Source: Halichondria panicea (lineage: Eukaryota > Porifera > Demospongiae > Suberitida > Halichondriidae). From it: 64,000 nucleotides of DNA. Under the pieces are notes generated by a model. The model worked only from the letters and a program-made list of their open reading frames with translations. It searched no databases and was not told where the DNA came from. Position numbers and translations under genes: made by a program. Of this stretch, positions 24,138 through 37,200 are shown piece after piece (position 1 is the stretch's first letter; every line of letters begins with the position of its first letter). The DNA lies in NCBI RefSeq assembly GCF_963675165.1, contig NC_087378.1, positions 5,203,205 to 5,267,204 on the forward strand, given 5' to 3'.

Positions 24138-24343
24138 AGCTAGCATCAAAGGTATGTCTCAGTCTAGCTCTTGCATTAGATCTGCTGTAGATCGTAGATC
24201 TACAAATTAGCAATGAGGAAAAGATCGACCCGAATGCAGATTCCTGAAGTTGGATGTGCTCTAATTGGAGCACATCCAACTTTTAGAAGCGTGGATCTCT
24301 CTACTCGAACTCGCGTACTAGAGAATATCAAATAAGATTTAAA
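24138..24343. promoter_or_regulatory. Divergent promoter BORCS7 / SLU7 with a perfect palindrome
   Basis: 206 bp between the two ATGs. It contains a perfect inverted repeat: 15-bp arm AAGTTGGATGTGCTC at 24247-24261, 6-nt spacer, and the exact complement at 24268-24282. No other hairpin this perfect sits in the window's promoters. It may be a factor-binding site, a recent micro-inversion product, or a 5' UTR hairpin of SLU7; the sequence alone does not decide. Confidence 0.5.
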
Positions 24344-27300
24344 ATGGCAGCATCTGGTCAAAAGTTGTCCAGAGATGATTGGCGAAAACAGAAAGAGCTT
24401 GAAGAGGCAAGAAAAGCTGGTACTGCTCCAGCAGAAGTTGATGAAGAAGGCAGGTGGGTTTTAGCTAGTACAGTGCAGTGTAGCTCGTCTTTCTTTAATA
24501 TGCTCGTCTTTTTTATTTTTCAGAGACATCAATCCTCATATCCCGCAATACATTTCTCAAGCTCCTTGGTACGTGACTCTAGGACGGTAAGTCGTTTTAT
24601 AATTCGCTTGGTAACTTTAGATTGGCACCTTCACCAGCAAATCAGATTGCAAATGATTTGTACGTATAAAAGATAATCCACCAGTCCCATCCCTTGCGGA
24701 TGTAGGACTGGCTAGTGAGCCTATAATCTGGACAGCGTGGTAAATGTTAATAAGACGCTGTTCATATGATGTTTACCGAACATTAAGTGCACCAAATTGT
24801 TGGTTAGCTTTATGTAAATGGTCACGAAGTAGGCTCAAATTTTTCTCCTCCTAGACCTTCTTTGTCTCACCAGCGACCACAAGAAGACAAGGAGAAGCGC
24901 TTTGACGGTGTGAATAAGTGGTACAAACGTGGCATTGATTCTTCTAAGACAGCCATAAAATTCAGAAAAGGAGCATGTGAAAACTGTGGCTCGATGACAC
25001 ACAAAAAGAAGGATTGCTTAGAGGTATATATATAATAGCAATCTTGCTTTTGAGGAATATAATAATTAGGGGATGTTTCAGTGGTTTGTTTTCTAAATTA
25101 ATGTTTTCAACAGTAGTTTATATTCCCTTGCTTGTCTCCATAAGCTAGTTGGACGGTTACTAGGTATTCACTATTCTGAGGAAACGCATGCACACTATCC
25201 AATAGATACCGAGGCCGATTTTTTTTAAATAATTATGCGACCTGGTATCTATTGCATGGGTGATAGTGTGCATGCGCTTCCCCAGAATATAGGGAATCCG
25301 GCTCTCTTTTCATTTTTTAGCTGGCCTCTAATATTGCGTTGGTTGTGAAGAGTTGCACACTAGTCAGACTACAATGATCGAATGGTCAGGATGTCTACAA
25401 TGATCGAATGGTCGGGATGTCTGAGCTTGGTTCCATCAGGATGTCTGAGCTGCTGCTGACGAATACAACCCAACCATACCACCATCGTGGAGGTAAATGA
25501 GAGCCTCTGCTGGCTTCAGACTAGTTTACAAGCCTTCTCAATCAACGCAATAGAGGGCATCACAGAACAGAACTCAGCCATGGAGATTAAGGACTCACCG
25601 GACTAGTTTACAGTTAGCCTCGTTCCCAGGCCGATCCGTCTCCAATTGAACGCTATGTCGACTCTTAGGCCTGGTATTGATTGTATCTGGGCGTGGTTGG
25701 AATTCGCTCAAACAAGCGAATTCCTTAGCAAGCTAGCTAACTAGCTACCTGTGACTCGACATGGAGACTTCAGTTCTGGAAGGCCTTACTCTCTTGAAGG
25801 AACAGGCCCAGGCCCTCAAGTTCCTGTCTGAGGGAAGGGAAGTGTTTGTGTGGTTCCCAACAGGGTATGGCAAGTCTCTCTGCTACCAGTTGCTACCATT
25901 TTTTGATGGACTACAAGCTTGGTAGGACCAGCGCTCCCCTTGTCCATCGAAATCCAGAACTGAAGTATCCATAGTCGAGTCACAGGTAGTTAGCTAGCTT
26001 GCTAATATAAACACTAAAATCGCTTTGGAATTTGCTCGTTTGAGCGAATTCCAACCACGCCAAATACCAGGCCTAGGAGTCGACCTAGCGTTCAATTGGA
26101 GACGGATCGGCCTGGGAACGAGGCTAGTTTACACTACTAAGTTTGTAGTATGAATACCCAAAGTGGGGCTCATGCACACTACCGTATAGCGAGTAATTTT
26201 CGTGGGGTAAAAAATCGTTCAACTCGAGAAACGGTGGTTTTCGTGAGTAATAATTTTGTTTAATCTCGTTGCCTGCCTGCATTTCTACGTTCCGGTAAGC
26301 CACGCCTACGTTAAAATTTCGGGGGGGTCAGCTTGCCCACGAAAATAATTTTACCCCACGGAAATTACCCACTATACGGTATCACCCACGTGCAATAGGT
26401 ACCAGGCTTTCTTTTCAACATAGCCAGGAACAAGGCTAGACGGTTACATACATGTATGTTTCTGTGCAGTTGGTTATAACCATTATGCTATTGTGAACTT
26501 TTAAAACAATCTGTCATACAGAGGCCAAGGAAGGTGGGTGCAAGGTTTACTGGAGATGATATTAGGCCTGATGAACACGTCCAACCAGACTTTGAGTTCT
26601 CCTATGATGCTAAAAGGGATCGGTGGAATGGGTACAACACAGATCAACATCAAAAAGTCGTTGAAGAATTTTCTAAGGTTGAGATGGCCAAGCGACAATT
26701 GAAAGCCGAGAAACTCCAGTCAGAGCTGCTCTCAGGGAAGCTTTCTGAGTCCTCTATGAAGGTATAGTTGTTTAGTCAGTACTTTCTTCCCTTTCCACTG
26801 TACTGTGCTGTTAAGCCTGTTGGTTAGCCAATTAAAATTGTGTTAGTAATTGTATTTCTGGAATACAGTATATTGTATATTAAACTTAGTGTGGTAGTCA
26901 CTTGTACATATACATAGTGGTGATATCGTGTTCCAATGTAGCATTCATTCCACCCAGGCTGTGACCAATGACAGTGACGACAGTGACGATGAAGAGAAGT
27001 ATGCCGACCAAGCTGATATGGCAGGTACTAAGTTTGACCCTAAAACTCGAACTACAGTACGAAATCTGAGAATCAGAGAAGATACTGCTAAGTACCTGTA
27101 CAACTTGGACCCAAACTCTGCTTACTACGATCCAAAGACTCGCTCTATGAGAGAAAACCCTTTCAAACACTCAAGTAAGGAGTCTCTGCAGGCCAAATTT
27201 GCTGGCGACAATTTCGTTAGGCAAGCTGGAGACGTTAAAGACTTCGCCAAAAGTCAAAGTAAGTGAATGTTTAACATCTATAAATTATTGTATCAAAGAT

Positions 27301-28687
27301 GTTCGTCACATATCTACTTTTTCTTAAGACTGCACGTCTGCAATATTCAGTTTACTTTTAGAATCGCATGCTGTTTTTATGTTGATTACAGTGTTTGCTT
27401 GGGACGCATTTGAACACGGGACTGACATCCACTCTTTGGCTGACCCTACTAAACTCGAAGTCATGCACAAGGAGTTTAAAGTCAATAAGGGGAGCTTCAA
27501 AGATGAGCAACAAAAGAGCATTCTAGAGCAGTATGGTGGCGAGGAACACCTTGATGCTCCCCCCAAAGAGCTGCTGCTTGCCCAGACAGAAGAGTATGTG
27601 GAGTACTCAAGACTTGGAAATGTGATTAAAGGGCAGGAGAAAGCTGTGACCAAGTCCAGATATGAGGAAGATGTATTCACTAACAACCACATTGTGAGCT
27701 TCTCCTCTCCATGTATTGATACACACGCCATGTTCAATCTTATATTATACTTAGGTGCCTTAAAGTATGTGCCAATCTGCAATATTTTTATCTAAATCTA
27801 ATGCCAAGAGCATCCATTACTTTGCACTTGTTGTATCATAGACCAAGTTTAGTGCCAATAATCACTCTTTTTACTGACGCGTTACTACTACTGTATACCA
27901 AGATACCGACAGCATAATTATGCAATAAAAGTACATGTACACTTTGTACAACTTGCTTCATGTTCTGTTTCAATACAGACCGTTTGGGGCTCATACTGGG
28001 AGGAAGGTAGATGGGGGTATGCGTGCTGCTACTCGCTTGTCAAAGGGTCTTACTGCACTGGAGAGTCAGGAAAGCTTGCCAGAAAGGTATCTACGATGTA
28101 ACAGAGATCCTATTACACACTATTGACATGCGATAGAAAACTTAAATTGAAGACTTGCTAGCCTTCCCAGTGCAATCTGACTGTGTTTTTTTTTTCTTCA
28201 CCTGTATGTAGGCCAGCCAACATGCAGTGTTTAGCACCACAAACGAGCAAGCATCTTCGGAAGAAGAAGACAAGCCTGTGACCCTACTGGAGCAGCACAA
28301 AACCAAGATGGATAAGAAGAAGAAAAAGAGTAAGGAAGACCAACTAAAAGAGGAACTAGAGGAAGAAGTGGCCAAGCAAGAAAGATTAAAAAAGGTACAT
28401 AGCTGAACTGTTTTGTACGCTTTGCACTGTCTATTTCAATACGCCGAAGATTCATGACCGTGCAACTTGCATATTTACAAAGGATTGATCATTTATTCTG
28501 CTTGTAGGCATTGAGAGTTGAAGAGGAAAGAGGTAAAGATATGACAAAAATCCTTGCGATGGATGAACGCAAGAGACCTTATAACTCAATGAAGGCTGAT
28601 GAGTCCAGAGAGCCTACTGAAGAAGAGATGGAAGCCTACCGCCTGAAAAGAAGAAGGCAAGAAGATCCAATGGCAGACTTTATGTAA
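24344..28687 (+). CDS. SLU7: Pre-mRNA splicing factor SLU7
   Basis: Second-step splicing factor that helps choose the 3' splice site in the spliceosome. Nine exons: 24344-24453, 24534-24596, 24855-25023, 26522-26761, 26958-27258, 27392-27693, 27979-28086, 28212-28394, 28508-28687. They give 551 residues (human 586). Seen: [29 protein letters not shown]; the CCHC zinc knuckle [18 protein letters not shown] (about residues 98-115); [65 protein letters not shown]; a Lys/Glu-rich segment; ERKRPYNSM and [19 protein letters not shown] at the end. Intron 3 (25024-26521) carries three palindromic elements, one holding a helicase fragment. For exon 5 an alternative acceptor at 26942 would break the frame. 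Confidence 0.95.
25178..25285. repeat. Hairpin element
   Basis: Inverted arms: GGAAACGCATGCACACTATC and CAATAGATACC face GGTATCTATTG and GATAGTGTGCATGCGC. Related sequence flanks the element at 26181-26380 (GCTCATGCACACTA on the left, GCAATAGGTACCAGGC on the right) and occurs near 55390-55460. In SLU7 intron 3. Confidence 0.6.
25615..26127. mobile_element. Foldback element (family D) with captured RecQ-like helicase sequence
   Basis: Long inverted arms of about 190 bp, each beginning TAGCCTCGTTCCCAGGCCGA and continuing through CTCCAATTGAACGCTA, GGAATTCGCTCAAAC and CACCTGTGACTCGAC-like sequence. The arms extend into coding-like sequence: the left arm reads ATGGAGACTTCAGTTCTGGA, the right arm reads ATGGATACTTCAGTTCTGGA on the other strand. 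No transposase. In SLU7 intron 3. Confidence 0.8.
25761..25925 (+). pseudogene. RecQ-like helicase 5' fragment inside the foldback element
   Basis: A 54-codon ORF starting ATG at 25761 and ending TAG at 25923-25925. It encodes [20 protein letters not shown] then [17 protein letters not shown], which is the Q-motif region and Walker A (motif Ia side) of a RecQ-type DEAH helicase. RecQ helicases unwind DNA 3'-5'; this piece has only the start of the first RecA-like lobe and no DExH box, so it cannot be an active helicase. The ATG region is duplicated in inverse orientation at about 25950-25970. Likely a captured gene fragment. Confidence 0.7.
26181..26380. mobile_element. MITE-like element, family A2
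   Basis: Ends ACCGTATAGCGAGTAATTTT and its inverse (AATTACCCACTATACGGT), with inner GTGGGGTAAAA arms. Centre TTCCGGTAAGCCACGCC resembles family A. A sister copy lies at 61848-62077. It interrupts a copy of the hairpin sequence seen at 25178-25285. Confidence 0.7.
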
Positions 28688-31230
28688 TGACAATTAATTT
28701 TTACAGTAACTATAATTCGATTAAACCTCTTCATGTTTGTACGTATCATTGCACAATACCAGGAGTCATGCACTCCTGACAATACTTAAGTCTTAATTTA
28801 AGTCTTAATTTTTCAATCATTGCGAAAATGAATGTTGAGTTTTAATGGACATGGACACACTGCACAGCAGCTGGATGAGATATTGCTCTTCATGGGGATC
28901 TGGAAGGCGTTAGGCATGGCCATATATCTTCTTAATCTACCAACCACAGTGCAGTGGGTGTAGTAACACAGTATGGTCCAATAACATGATTTTCTGAAGC
29001 TTACAGAGAGTCCTTTCAGATGGTGTGTTAAAATCAAAAGTCTATTTTGGGCCTGGTTTTGAAAAAATACCGTGGGTATACCCCATGGAACACTGCATCA
29101 GGGGGGGAAAACACTATACACTACTCCACCAGCTAGGAACTCCATAGGGAAACCACAGTCATGTACTCACATAATTCTTATTTTGGCGAATTTAGGTACA
29201 TGTACGTGAACTGCCGTAAATTCTGATGTCAGTGGACAATACTACATATATTCCTGTTTTCATGCAGTTGCTAGGTCATGCCCAGGGTGTAAAGATAATT
29301 CCCTCTGATAAATCCCCAGCCAATCACATGCATGTGGTTGGCTTGCTAGTTAGAGCTGACAACTGGTTGGTGTTTTTCATCGCTAATGTGTTGCTGTTAT
29401 ATAAACAACCACATACCCAACATGTTTGGATATATTGAAGCTCAATCATTCACCTGAAAATGGCTGTGCAGTGTAGCATATTGCATAGCCAATCACATAT
29501 AATAGGAGATATAATTCAGTACAGGGCTAGCTCACTGTACTAGCTCACTGTACTAGCTCATTTTGCTGGTATACACCCTGCATTGCAATGTAGATAGTAA
29601 AGAGGTAGATATAATATTTTATGGGCAACTAAAATATTCTGGAAAATCTACGTACGTGACAGTTTTCAAAGATGCAATTTCACAACTACAGTGCTTGCAG
29701 CCTAGAGAGTAAAAAACGCAAATTTGCTGGTATTGGTACTTATGTGAATATCTTGTGATGGGAACATTTCTGATATATACCATTGTGTAGATAAAATAAT
29801 ACTCTATAAAATATACCCAAAATTTTTTCCATGGAAACCAAAAGTATGTGGTGGTTTATATAAAAGCAATAGTGGACAATCGCTTAGCGATGGAAAAGAC
29901 CATTGTCGGCTAAGGTGGCTAAGGTAGCACAACATTCCTAGCTGAATAGTTTATGTATTACAAACTGATTACTACTCAATTATCAAGTTTTTTGGGTGCC
30001 TTTTCGCTTAGCGATGGAACTCAAAAAAATTTGTCGGCGAAGGTCTAATTGTTTTTGTATAAAAAAATTTGTCCACATTTCCACTACAACAACTTTTGGG
30101 AAATATTTTTAAATAATGTTGTAGCTTATTCACACCTATACAATGGTATCAGCACAAATTCTTCTGTACATTGTATGTGATCACTATTATTATAAATGCA
30201 TGCAGCTGATGTCAAATTAAAAACACAAAATGCCTTATTTGCCAAAATACCCACTATAAGTTATAGTTATTATTTACTACTTCCCAGTATAATTATGGCT
30301 AATTATGGCTAATTATTATATACTTCTCGAATGCATACAATAAAAGTTCATCTTCAATTGTGATCACTTCAGTAACTTGCAACTGTACTATATATATGGT
30401 TGTAGTCTATACGTTTGTTATCATTCCTGTTAGCCTGGTACAACAGAAAGGGAGACGAGGAGGATCGAAGGAGGCGACAGAAAAGAAGAAGGAGGAGGAG
30501 AAGGAGAAGAGGAACGATAAGGAGAAGATTAGAGAGCTAAAAGGAAAGAAGAGGAGAAAGAGAAGCACTGGAGAGCAAAGTGGAACGAGAAGAGGCGCCG
30601 GAGAGCAAAAGGAAGAGGAAGAGAGGTGTTGGAAAACAAAGAAGAACGAGAGAGAAGAGAAGAGGCGCTGGAGAGCTAAAAGACGGTGAAAGAGGATCGA
30701 GGACAAACACAGAGGAAAACTTGCTATAGTGACTTTGTTCATAATGCAATTTCGTGATGCTCTGTATAACCTAAAAAGGCCTTGGGGGAAGAGAAGCTAG
30801 GGGACGACAGGGAAACAGAAAACCACACACAAACAATATTATTATACAATAATTATACAGACCATAACCATAATTATAAATAATTGATTATAGAAGTTCT
30901 ATAAGTGTATCGTTAATTAAATGGAAAGAGCTAAAACAACAAAAAGCTCGCGAGTGTGTACGCGATGGTGCATGTAGTCTTGCATGCTTGTTGTTGGGGG
31001 TGCTGCTCAATTTCAATTGCACCTTCTTAAAATCTCATCCCATTCGTTCATGTCAATCACATAATTACTCACAACATGCTGCAAAATTTACAGTTTACAG
31101 TTATTACAATTATATAGGGCTGATGTTATATAATAAAAAATATATATATATAATTATACGGAGCAATTCCAAATTTAGGGCAGCGTCAAGCTAATAATAA
31201 ATTACAATAGTCAAACTTGATGATGATGCG
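28688..31230. other. Convergent intergenic region SLU7 / adhesion GPCR
   Basis: About 2.5 kb between two convergent stop codons. It holds a hairpin near 28763 (AGGAGTCATGCACTCCT), a direct repeat of TCGCTTAGCGATGGAA (29880 and 30004) and a purine-rich tract (30443-30715). Short ORFs, for example 28813-29037 on the minus strand, show no family features. No RNA gene is recognised. Confidence 0.4.
30443..30715. repeat. Purine-rich low-complexity tract
   Basis: Almost entirely A and G on the + strand, with loose repeats of GGAGAGCAAA and GAACGAGAAGAGG. Open on both strands (Lys/Glu-rich one way, Ser/Phe/Leu-rich the other) purely because of composition. No splice or start context supports a gene. 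Confidence 0.7.
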
Positions 31231-34200
31231 TTATTGTGCAATGTCTATTTTGAAGTCAGATGTAACCATTTCAATTTCGGAATCTTGTTCGTGTGAATTT
31301 AATCGATTGTGCAGTTCCATTTTGAAGCGATCGCCATACGCCCTACTTCTTCTCCTAGAAGGAGGTGTGGCCAAAACTGGTGGACTAGCTCCGTCTAGAA
31401 ATTCATCATCAGAGTCAGCTGAAACATAACCTATCCCGCTCACACTGTGAATGTGGTATGAAGATCTCGTTTCTGACTCTTCAATTGTAGTGATTGGTTC
31501 ACCAGGTAGCTTTTTTGGCGATCGGCTCAATTTCAATTGGTCGACTAAGATCCCAGAATCAGCAGTAGATTGGTCCTCTCGAGTGTTGATATCTGACATT
31601 GGTGCGTGCACAGTTGATAATGAACTTGCTGGTAAGTTATTACTGGCAGTCATGGGCATACAAGGATGCTGAAACTGATCTGAATTGAGGAAGATATCAA
31701 ATGTATTCTGCGGCATAATGTACATAACGTCCCATGAGTTCATATTGAGTCTAGCCTCCCTATCAAGAGCCTTCAATGCTTCAAGGTGATCAGCACCGTC
31801 AAAATCAAAGCTTTCATCACTATCAATCTCATCTCCTGTTTTCCGAAGCGAGGGGTTTCGTGAAACGCGTCGAGAAAGGTTTCCCATCTCGTATGTTCCA
31901 TCCTTTGATTTCCTCTTTTTACAACCACAAGTTACAAGCCATAGATTACGTGTTTCTTTCGCAAAGACAACGAAAATCAAGAAAATGAACAGCCCTTGAA
32001 GTGAATTAAAGATGACAAACAAATATTCAATGTAATTAGAAGTTCTCAGAACAGTAAAAGCACCGAATATCCACGTAAGACCGAATATAAGGATCACAGC
32101 AAGGATCGTAAAGATAGTTCGAACAGCAGCTCTCCTCTTCTTTACCTTGTTTCTATTTCGGAATTGCTTCGTGCTGTACCTCAAGATGATGATGAAAGCT
32201 ATAAAGAACATAATAAGGTTGAAGATTAGGATGCCAGCAATAGGCCCAAGGAATGACGCATAGAAGACAACACTATGGCTGATGAAGCAACTGTAATGTG
32301 AGAGAGAAAAATCAGTATTTCATTATCCAGTGACATTGATAGTCGATAAAGACTTACAATTGTTGATGAATGCTGAAGCTTCTGTCAATACCAATTGGCA
32401 CTACTACAGCTGGAATAGGCAACACTGCAAAAATAATAAATTTAATAACAGGAGTTTCTTACTAGTGAAAAAGCAGATCAACTAACTTACACCAACAGAT
32501 GAGTGAAGCGATGACAAAGTACGCAACAGAAGTCTTTGTAGCTGAAATGAGTTTCTGGAACATGAGCACTGCCTCCGCAGCCATCCACATCAAAGCTACT
32601 AGAGTGAAGTAGTGGATCAATGCAGAGATAGACACACACAGCTCGAATATCTCCACCCTTGCAATACCACATACAAATGCCACCAGCATCAGAGCAACAG
32701 ATAAACAGAACTGGATACGCAACACTGTAGAATCTCGTTTGCGAAGTTTACTGCAGAAACATTAAAGTTTGCTGACTTTAGCTATATTTATAGTAGCACA
32801 TACCTTTGCAATTCATACTAAAACATAATAATGGCACAAGAGTAGTCTACGTTACTAGTAGTATTTACCTGAATAGCAGTAATGTAATGACTGTCAGTGC
32901 TAGTCCCAGCAGTGATATACCAACTCCCACAACAACAATAGTGGAAAGGATGGGTCTTTGAAGCACTGGTGCTTCTGTAGGCTTAATACGAACATCCTAC
33001 AAAGCATGACAATTTAGAGTGATTAATAGTTCCACTAGGAAAGCTTCAAAACTCACCAGCAACACTGCAAAGTTAGTCAGGTGGCTACAGGAACAAGTAA
33101 CGACACCGTCCTTGTCTGATTCCAATTTGCATCCATTGGTGGTCCAGTTTCCTCTTCCACCTGTAATGAGATAATTATTATGTACCATTATCATTTTTCT
33201 GTGTTATAATTTTTAGTTTTCACTCACCAACAGCTGAGAAATCCCAAGACACACAAATTGGGTCAGAATAATTTCTATGGGTGACTGAAATAGTGTAGTT
33301 TATCGACTCCTTTAGATTCTTGATGGTTCTTTCTGATACAGTTGCCATTATAATGGGTGAAACTTCATGCGAAGCTGGACTCCTCAACACCTCAGTGCCA
33401 TTTGAAACAATGATGGGAAACAAGACACTCTTTTCATAGTAACCAAAGTAGAGTCCTATTGTATCGTCTGTTAGTTGTGAGGGGATCGAGTGAGGCAGAG
33501 AAATTGAGGACAAGAAAGTTCCTTCATCACCACTGCTTGAGGACAAAAGTCTCGCAATCACTTTTTGATCCGGGAGATGCACAAATGTAACAGTCTTTCT
33601 TTTCAGCTCATTCGGAGGAAAGATTTCATCAGACATGCCCTATGATGAAAACAATTTGTAATTAGAGTGTAACTATCAGTAAATTTCAGTAATACCTTTT
33701 CTACGGAGAATCCTAGGAAATTGTGGTTCTGATTCAAACTTTCAAATCCATCAACCTTGATGAGGCCCTCTGTGATTGCCTCCACAGCTCTGACAAGTCT
33801 ATTTCGAAATGAGAGACACAGTGTTAAATATTCTGAGCACACATACATGTACTATACTTACTTCACTGACTCTTCTTGTACTACATTAACTGGCCACTCC
33901 GGGAAGTGTAGTATGTCAACCACAGTCAATATCAACTCGTATGTCTGCAGAGCAAAACCTATTACTAAAATGTTTTCTAAGCATCAGCACGTCAATGCAT
34001 TATGACTTTAAGCATGCAATACTTGCGTAAAAAAACTTACCTCTGAATCGATAGTTGCAACTCCATTCGTCACATTCCTAGAATAGCCATAGAAAATCGT
34101 GTAGATTGGCCCAATAAATTCGCTCAATCCATCTGGGTTTTCTTTTCTGAGTCGATGAAGAGCTTTTATTAACTCCCGAAGATATTCTTTAGACAGACCA

Positions 34201-37200
34201 CCATCATCATCGGGCAGATTCTGTATTGAGAGGGTATATATCACATATAAAATTTGTAAGTCTTCATTGGCACTATACCTTGATAACATGTTTCAAAATA
34301 GCCTCAACACTGGCGTAACAACTCTCTACTTCAGGAGGACCCCAAACACCCTCAGGGCTACAACGTCTTGAAGCACTGCTATTGATGCATTCAAGAACTA
34401 CAACATCATTAGGGAATGCTTCTGGCCATTCAAAGTACCCTCGAGATGTGTCCGTATTTCCTCTCACGCACACAACTGTAAAATGTAAGCAGCAGATTGT
34501 TTGTGACTACTGATACAGACATTTTAATCAACCTGGCATTATAGGTATGATTAACCATCTCTTACCATCTTCATCATAGATCGCCACGGTTGCCCTCTGT
34601 GTACTCTCTGGAGTGTTGACTCCCACACTCAAGCTGGTAACAACAATGTCAAACCTCTCCACACTCTCCACAAGACGATCATCGAGCACTGACACCACAA
34701 CACATAGCGTTTTGTTCTCCTGACTAGGACTGAACTCAAGATTCCTCTCCAATGGGACATAATCGTGATCTACAGGTAACATGAGATCACCAGGTGTATT
34801 TAATTCTAGTACTCACAAATTCTCTAGAAAGGCTACAATTAGTAACTATAATTATTATACATAGTTGAACATGCATAGTTGATTTTAAAACTCACTGGCA
34901 GTTGCAATTGCCAGAGGACTGTTGGAAGATGCTGTAGCAACTGTGACGGTCACATTCCTCTCAATTTCCCCAGAGAGTTCCACGCACAAAGTGACACTTC
35001 TCTCAATTTCAATATCTTCACTAACATTAAGTAATAGCTCAACAAATCCCACAGTCACAATGTCGTTATCAATGATGTTGACAGTGCTGGTGTTGTCAAT
35101 GACAATGACACGAGGTGTGTAGCTGGTCGCTATGACTGTAAAGTATTCGGTAGTCTCAAGGATCGAATCGTTTACGATACTGATGAATGCACAACGTGTG
35201 CTGGTACCAGATGAAGGAGGAAATACAAGAGAGGCAGGGTCGCTGAAGGTGTAATCTGCCTGACCACCTGTGGGAAGGAAACCAATTAATGTATATCCGA
35301 TCTATCTATTGAGTAACACTAGCAATTATCTGCATGCACATCGAACATTCACGGTTTAATTACGCAAAAATAATCTATCTGCATGGTCACATTAGGCTGA
35401 CCTTGTTGGGCAGTAGCTGGCTGTGTTGAGATAAAGCATTCCACTTGAGTTTCGGTTCTCCCGGTCAACTCGATACACACCTGAGCTGGCCCCTCTCCTT
35501 CCTCCACTTCGTAAGAAGGCGCTCCAAATCTCAGAGTGGCCTCATCATCATCAATAATGGTCACAGTGGCACTTGGAATGTGGACACTGACTCCAGTGGT
35601 ACTTTCATCAATATATAAACTGACAGTGAAAGTCTCATTGGCTTCATATATGATGTCATCTATGACAGTGAAGTCTGCACACAGAGTTTGGTTGTCACTC
35701 TCAGATGCTTGAAACATGAGCGCAACTAATCTCACACTGGTGTAGTCAGCGCCACCTATATAGAACAAAAATGAGTGAAATAGAGCTAGATTCTAGTACA
35801 TTTTGTATTAAGTTTATCATTGAGACAAGGACATACCAGTTGCTGTGTTGGAACTGGTGGAGAGCATTACAGAGATACTCTTCTCAATGCGACCAAGCAG
35901 CTCCACGCATACTGGCTGGATTCTCTGGGCCTCCATGACTTCATACTTGCGTTCCTGAATCCCCATTCTCACTCCGTCATTGTCTAAGATGTATACATCA
36001 GCCACACTAGCAGCTGTAGTGTGAACCACACTGTCCTGAGAGGTCAAGAACACTTGGAACGACTCGGTGTTTTCCAAAACATTGTCATCGTTGAGGGCAA
36101 TAGACACACACTGCCTTCTAAGGCCCGTGTGGGAGATGCTCTCGTTGCGGAATAACGTGACATTGGATATTGCACGGTAATCATCATTCGGAGTAGCTGT
36201 AGTGAGGAAATAGGATATGTTAACGAATTTCACTTCTCAGATTGTATTACAGTAATAATATACGAAAGCAAAGCAACAGCATCTAGAATTTTTCACAGAT
36301 GATAGTTGTTAAACTCGACATAACTATGCGATGACAGAGGAGATTTTGCCCTACATAATAATTAGTGTATGGTTCAATTGATACAACTCCATGTGTACAC
36401 ATTTTCCCCAAATTTCTCTCTCTTACCCAGTGCCCCCTCTGCAGATGGTCTGGTAGAAACAAGAGCAGATACTTCTATCACAGCTATGCCCTTCATCAGA
36501 GCACAAACTTCAACGGCACTTCCCTCTTCATCAGAATATTCAGCTGCCTCAAATACCACTTCCACAACTGTGCACACACAAAATTAAGGATCAACAGGTA
36601 CATTGATTAGGTGGAGGTATACTATACATTAGTCAATAGTGCTTACTGTATCCACCACTTACAGTCATTGTCAGAGATGACAACAGTCAGCGTTCTGTTA
36701 ATCCCAACCGTGACTTGAGAAGATGAAATAACACGCAGCTCAATCGAAAACTCTTCCGGATTCTCAAGAATATCATCATCTATCACTGAAAAATCAGCAC
36801 ACTGAGCTTCTGTGATGTGGGCAGGGAATACAATGGGAACAGTCTTTGTGATGTAATCATCACCAGCCACAGCAGAAATGGGAAATGTTTGAAATAGAGC
36901 ATTAATGTCAAAGTCCGCCTCCCCGGAGAGTCGGGCACACACGTGTACTATCTCCTCGTCCTCAGACACAGATATTGTGCTCATTTCCAAGGTAATGGTG
37001 ACAACTGTTTGATACAACATTATCATGGGCATCAACATTAGTAATGTGCAACTTACAGTCATCGTCTTGGATAGCAACAGTGGCAGATGACTTTGTTTGA
37101 TCAATAACAATACGTGGGTCATTCGTTTGCAAGCTCAGATCCAGCTGCTTACTGCCACCCTCTTCTGTCACACTATCGTCAATGATTGTGATAGTTGCAC

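Noticed and set aside
30360-30742. Lys/Glu-rich (+) and Ser/Phe-rich (-) ORFs of about 110 codons
   Set aside because: Produced by a purine-rich low-complexity tract; open on both strands and without gene context.
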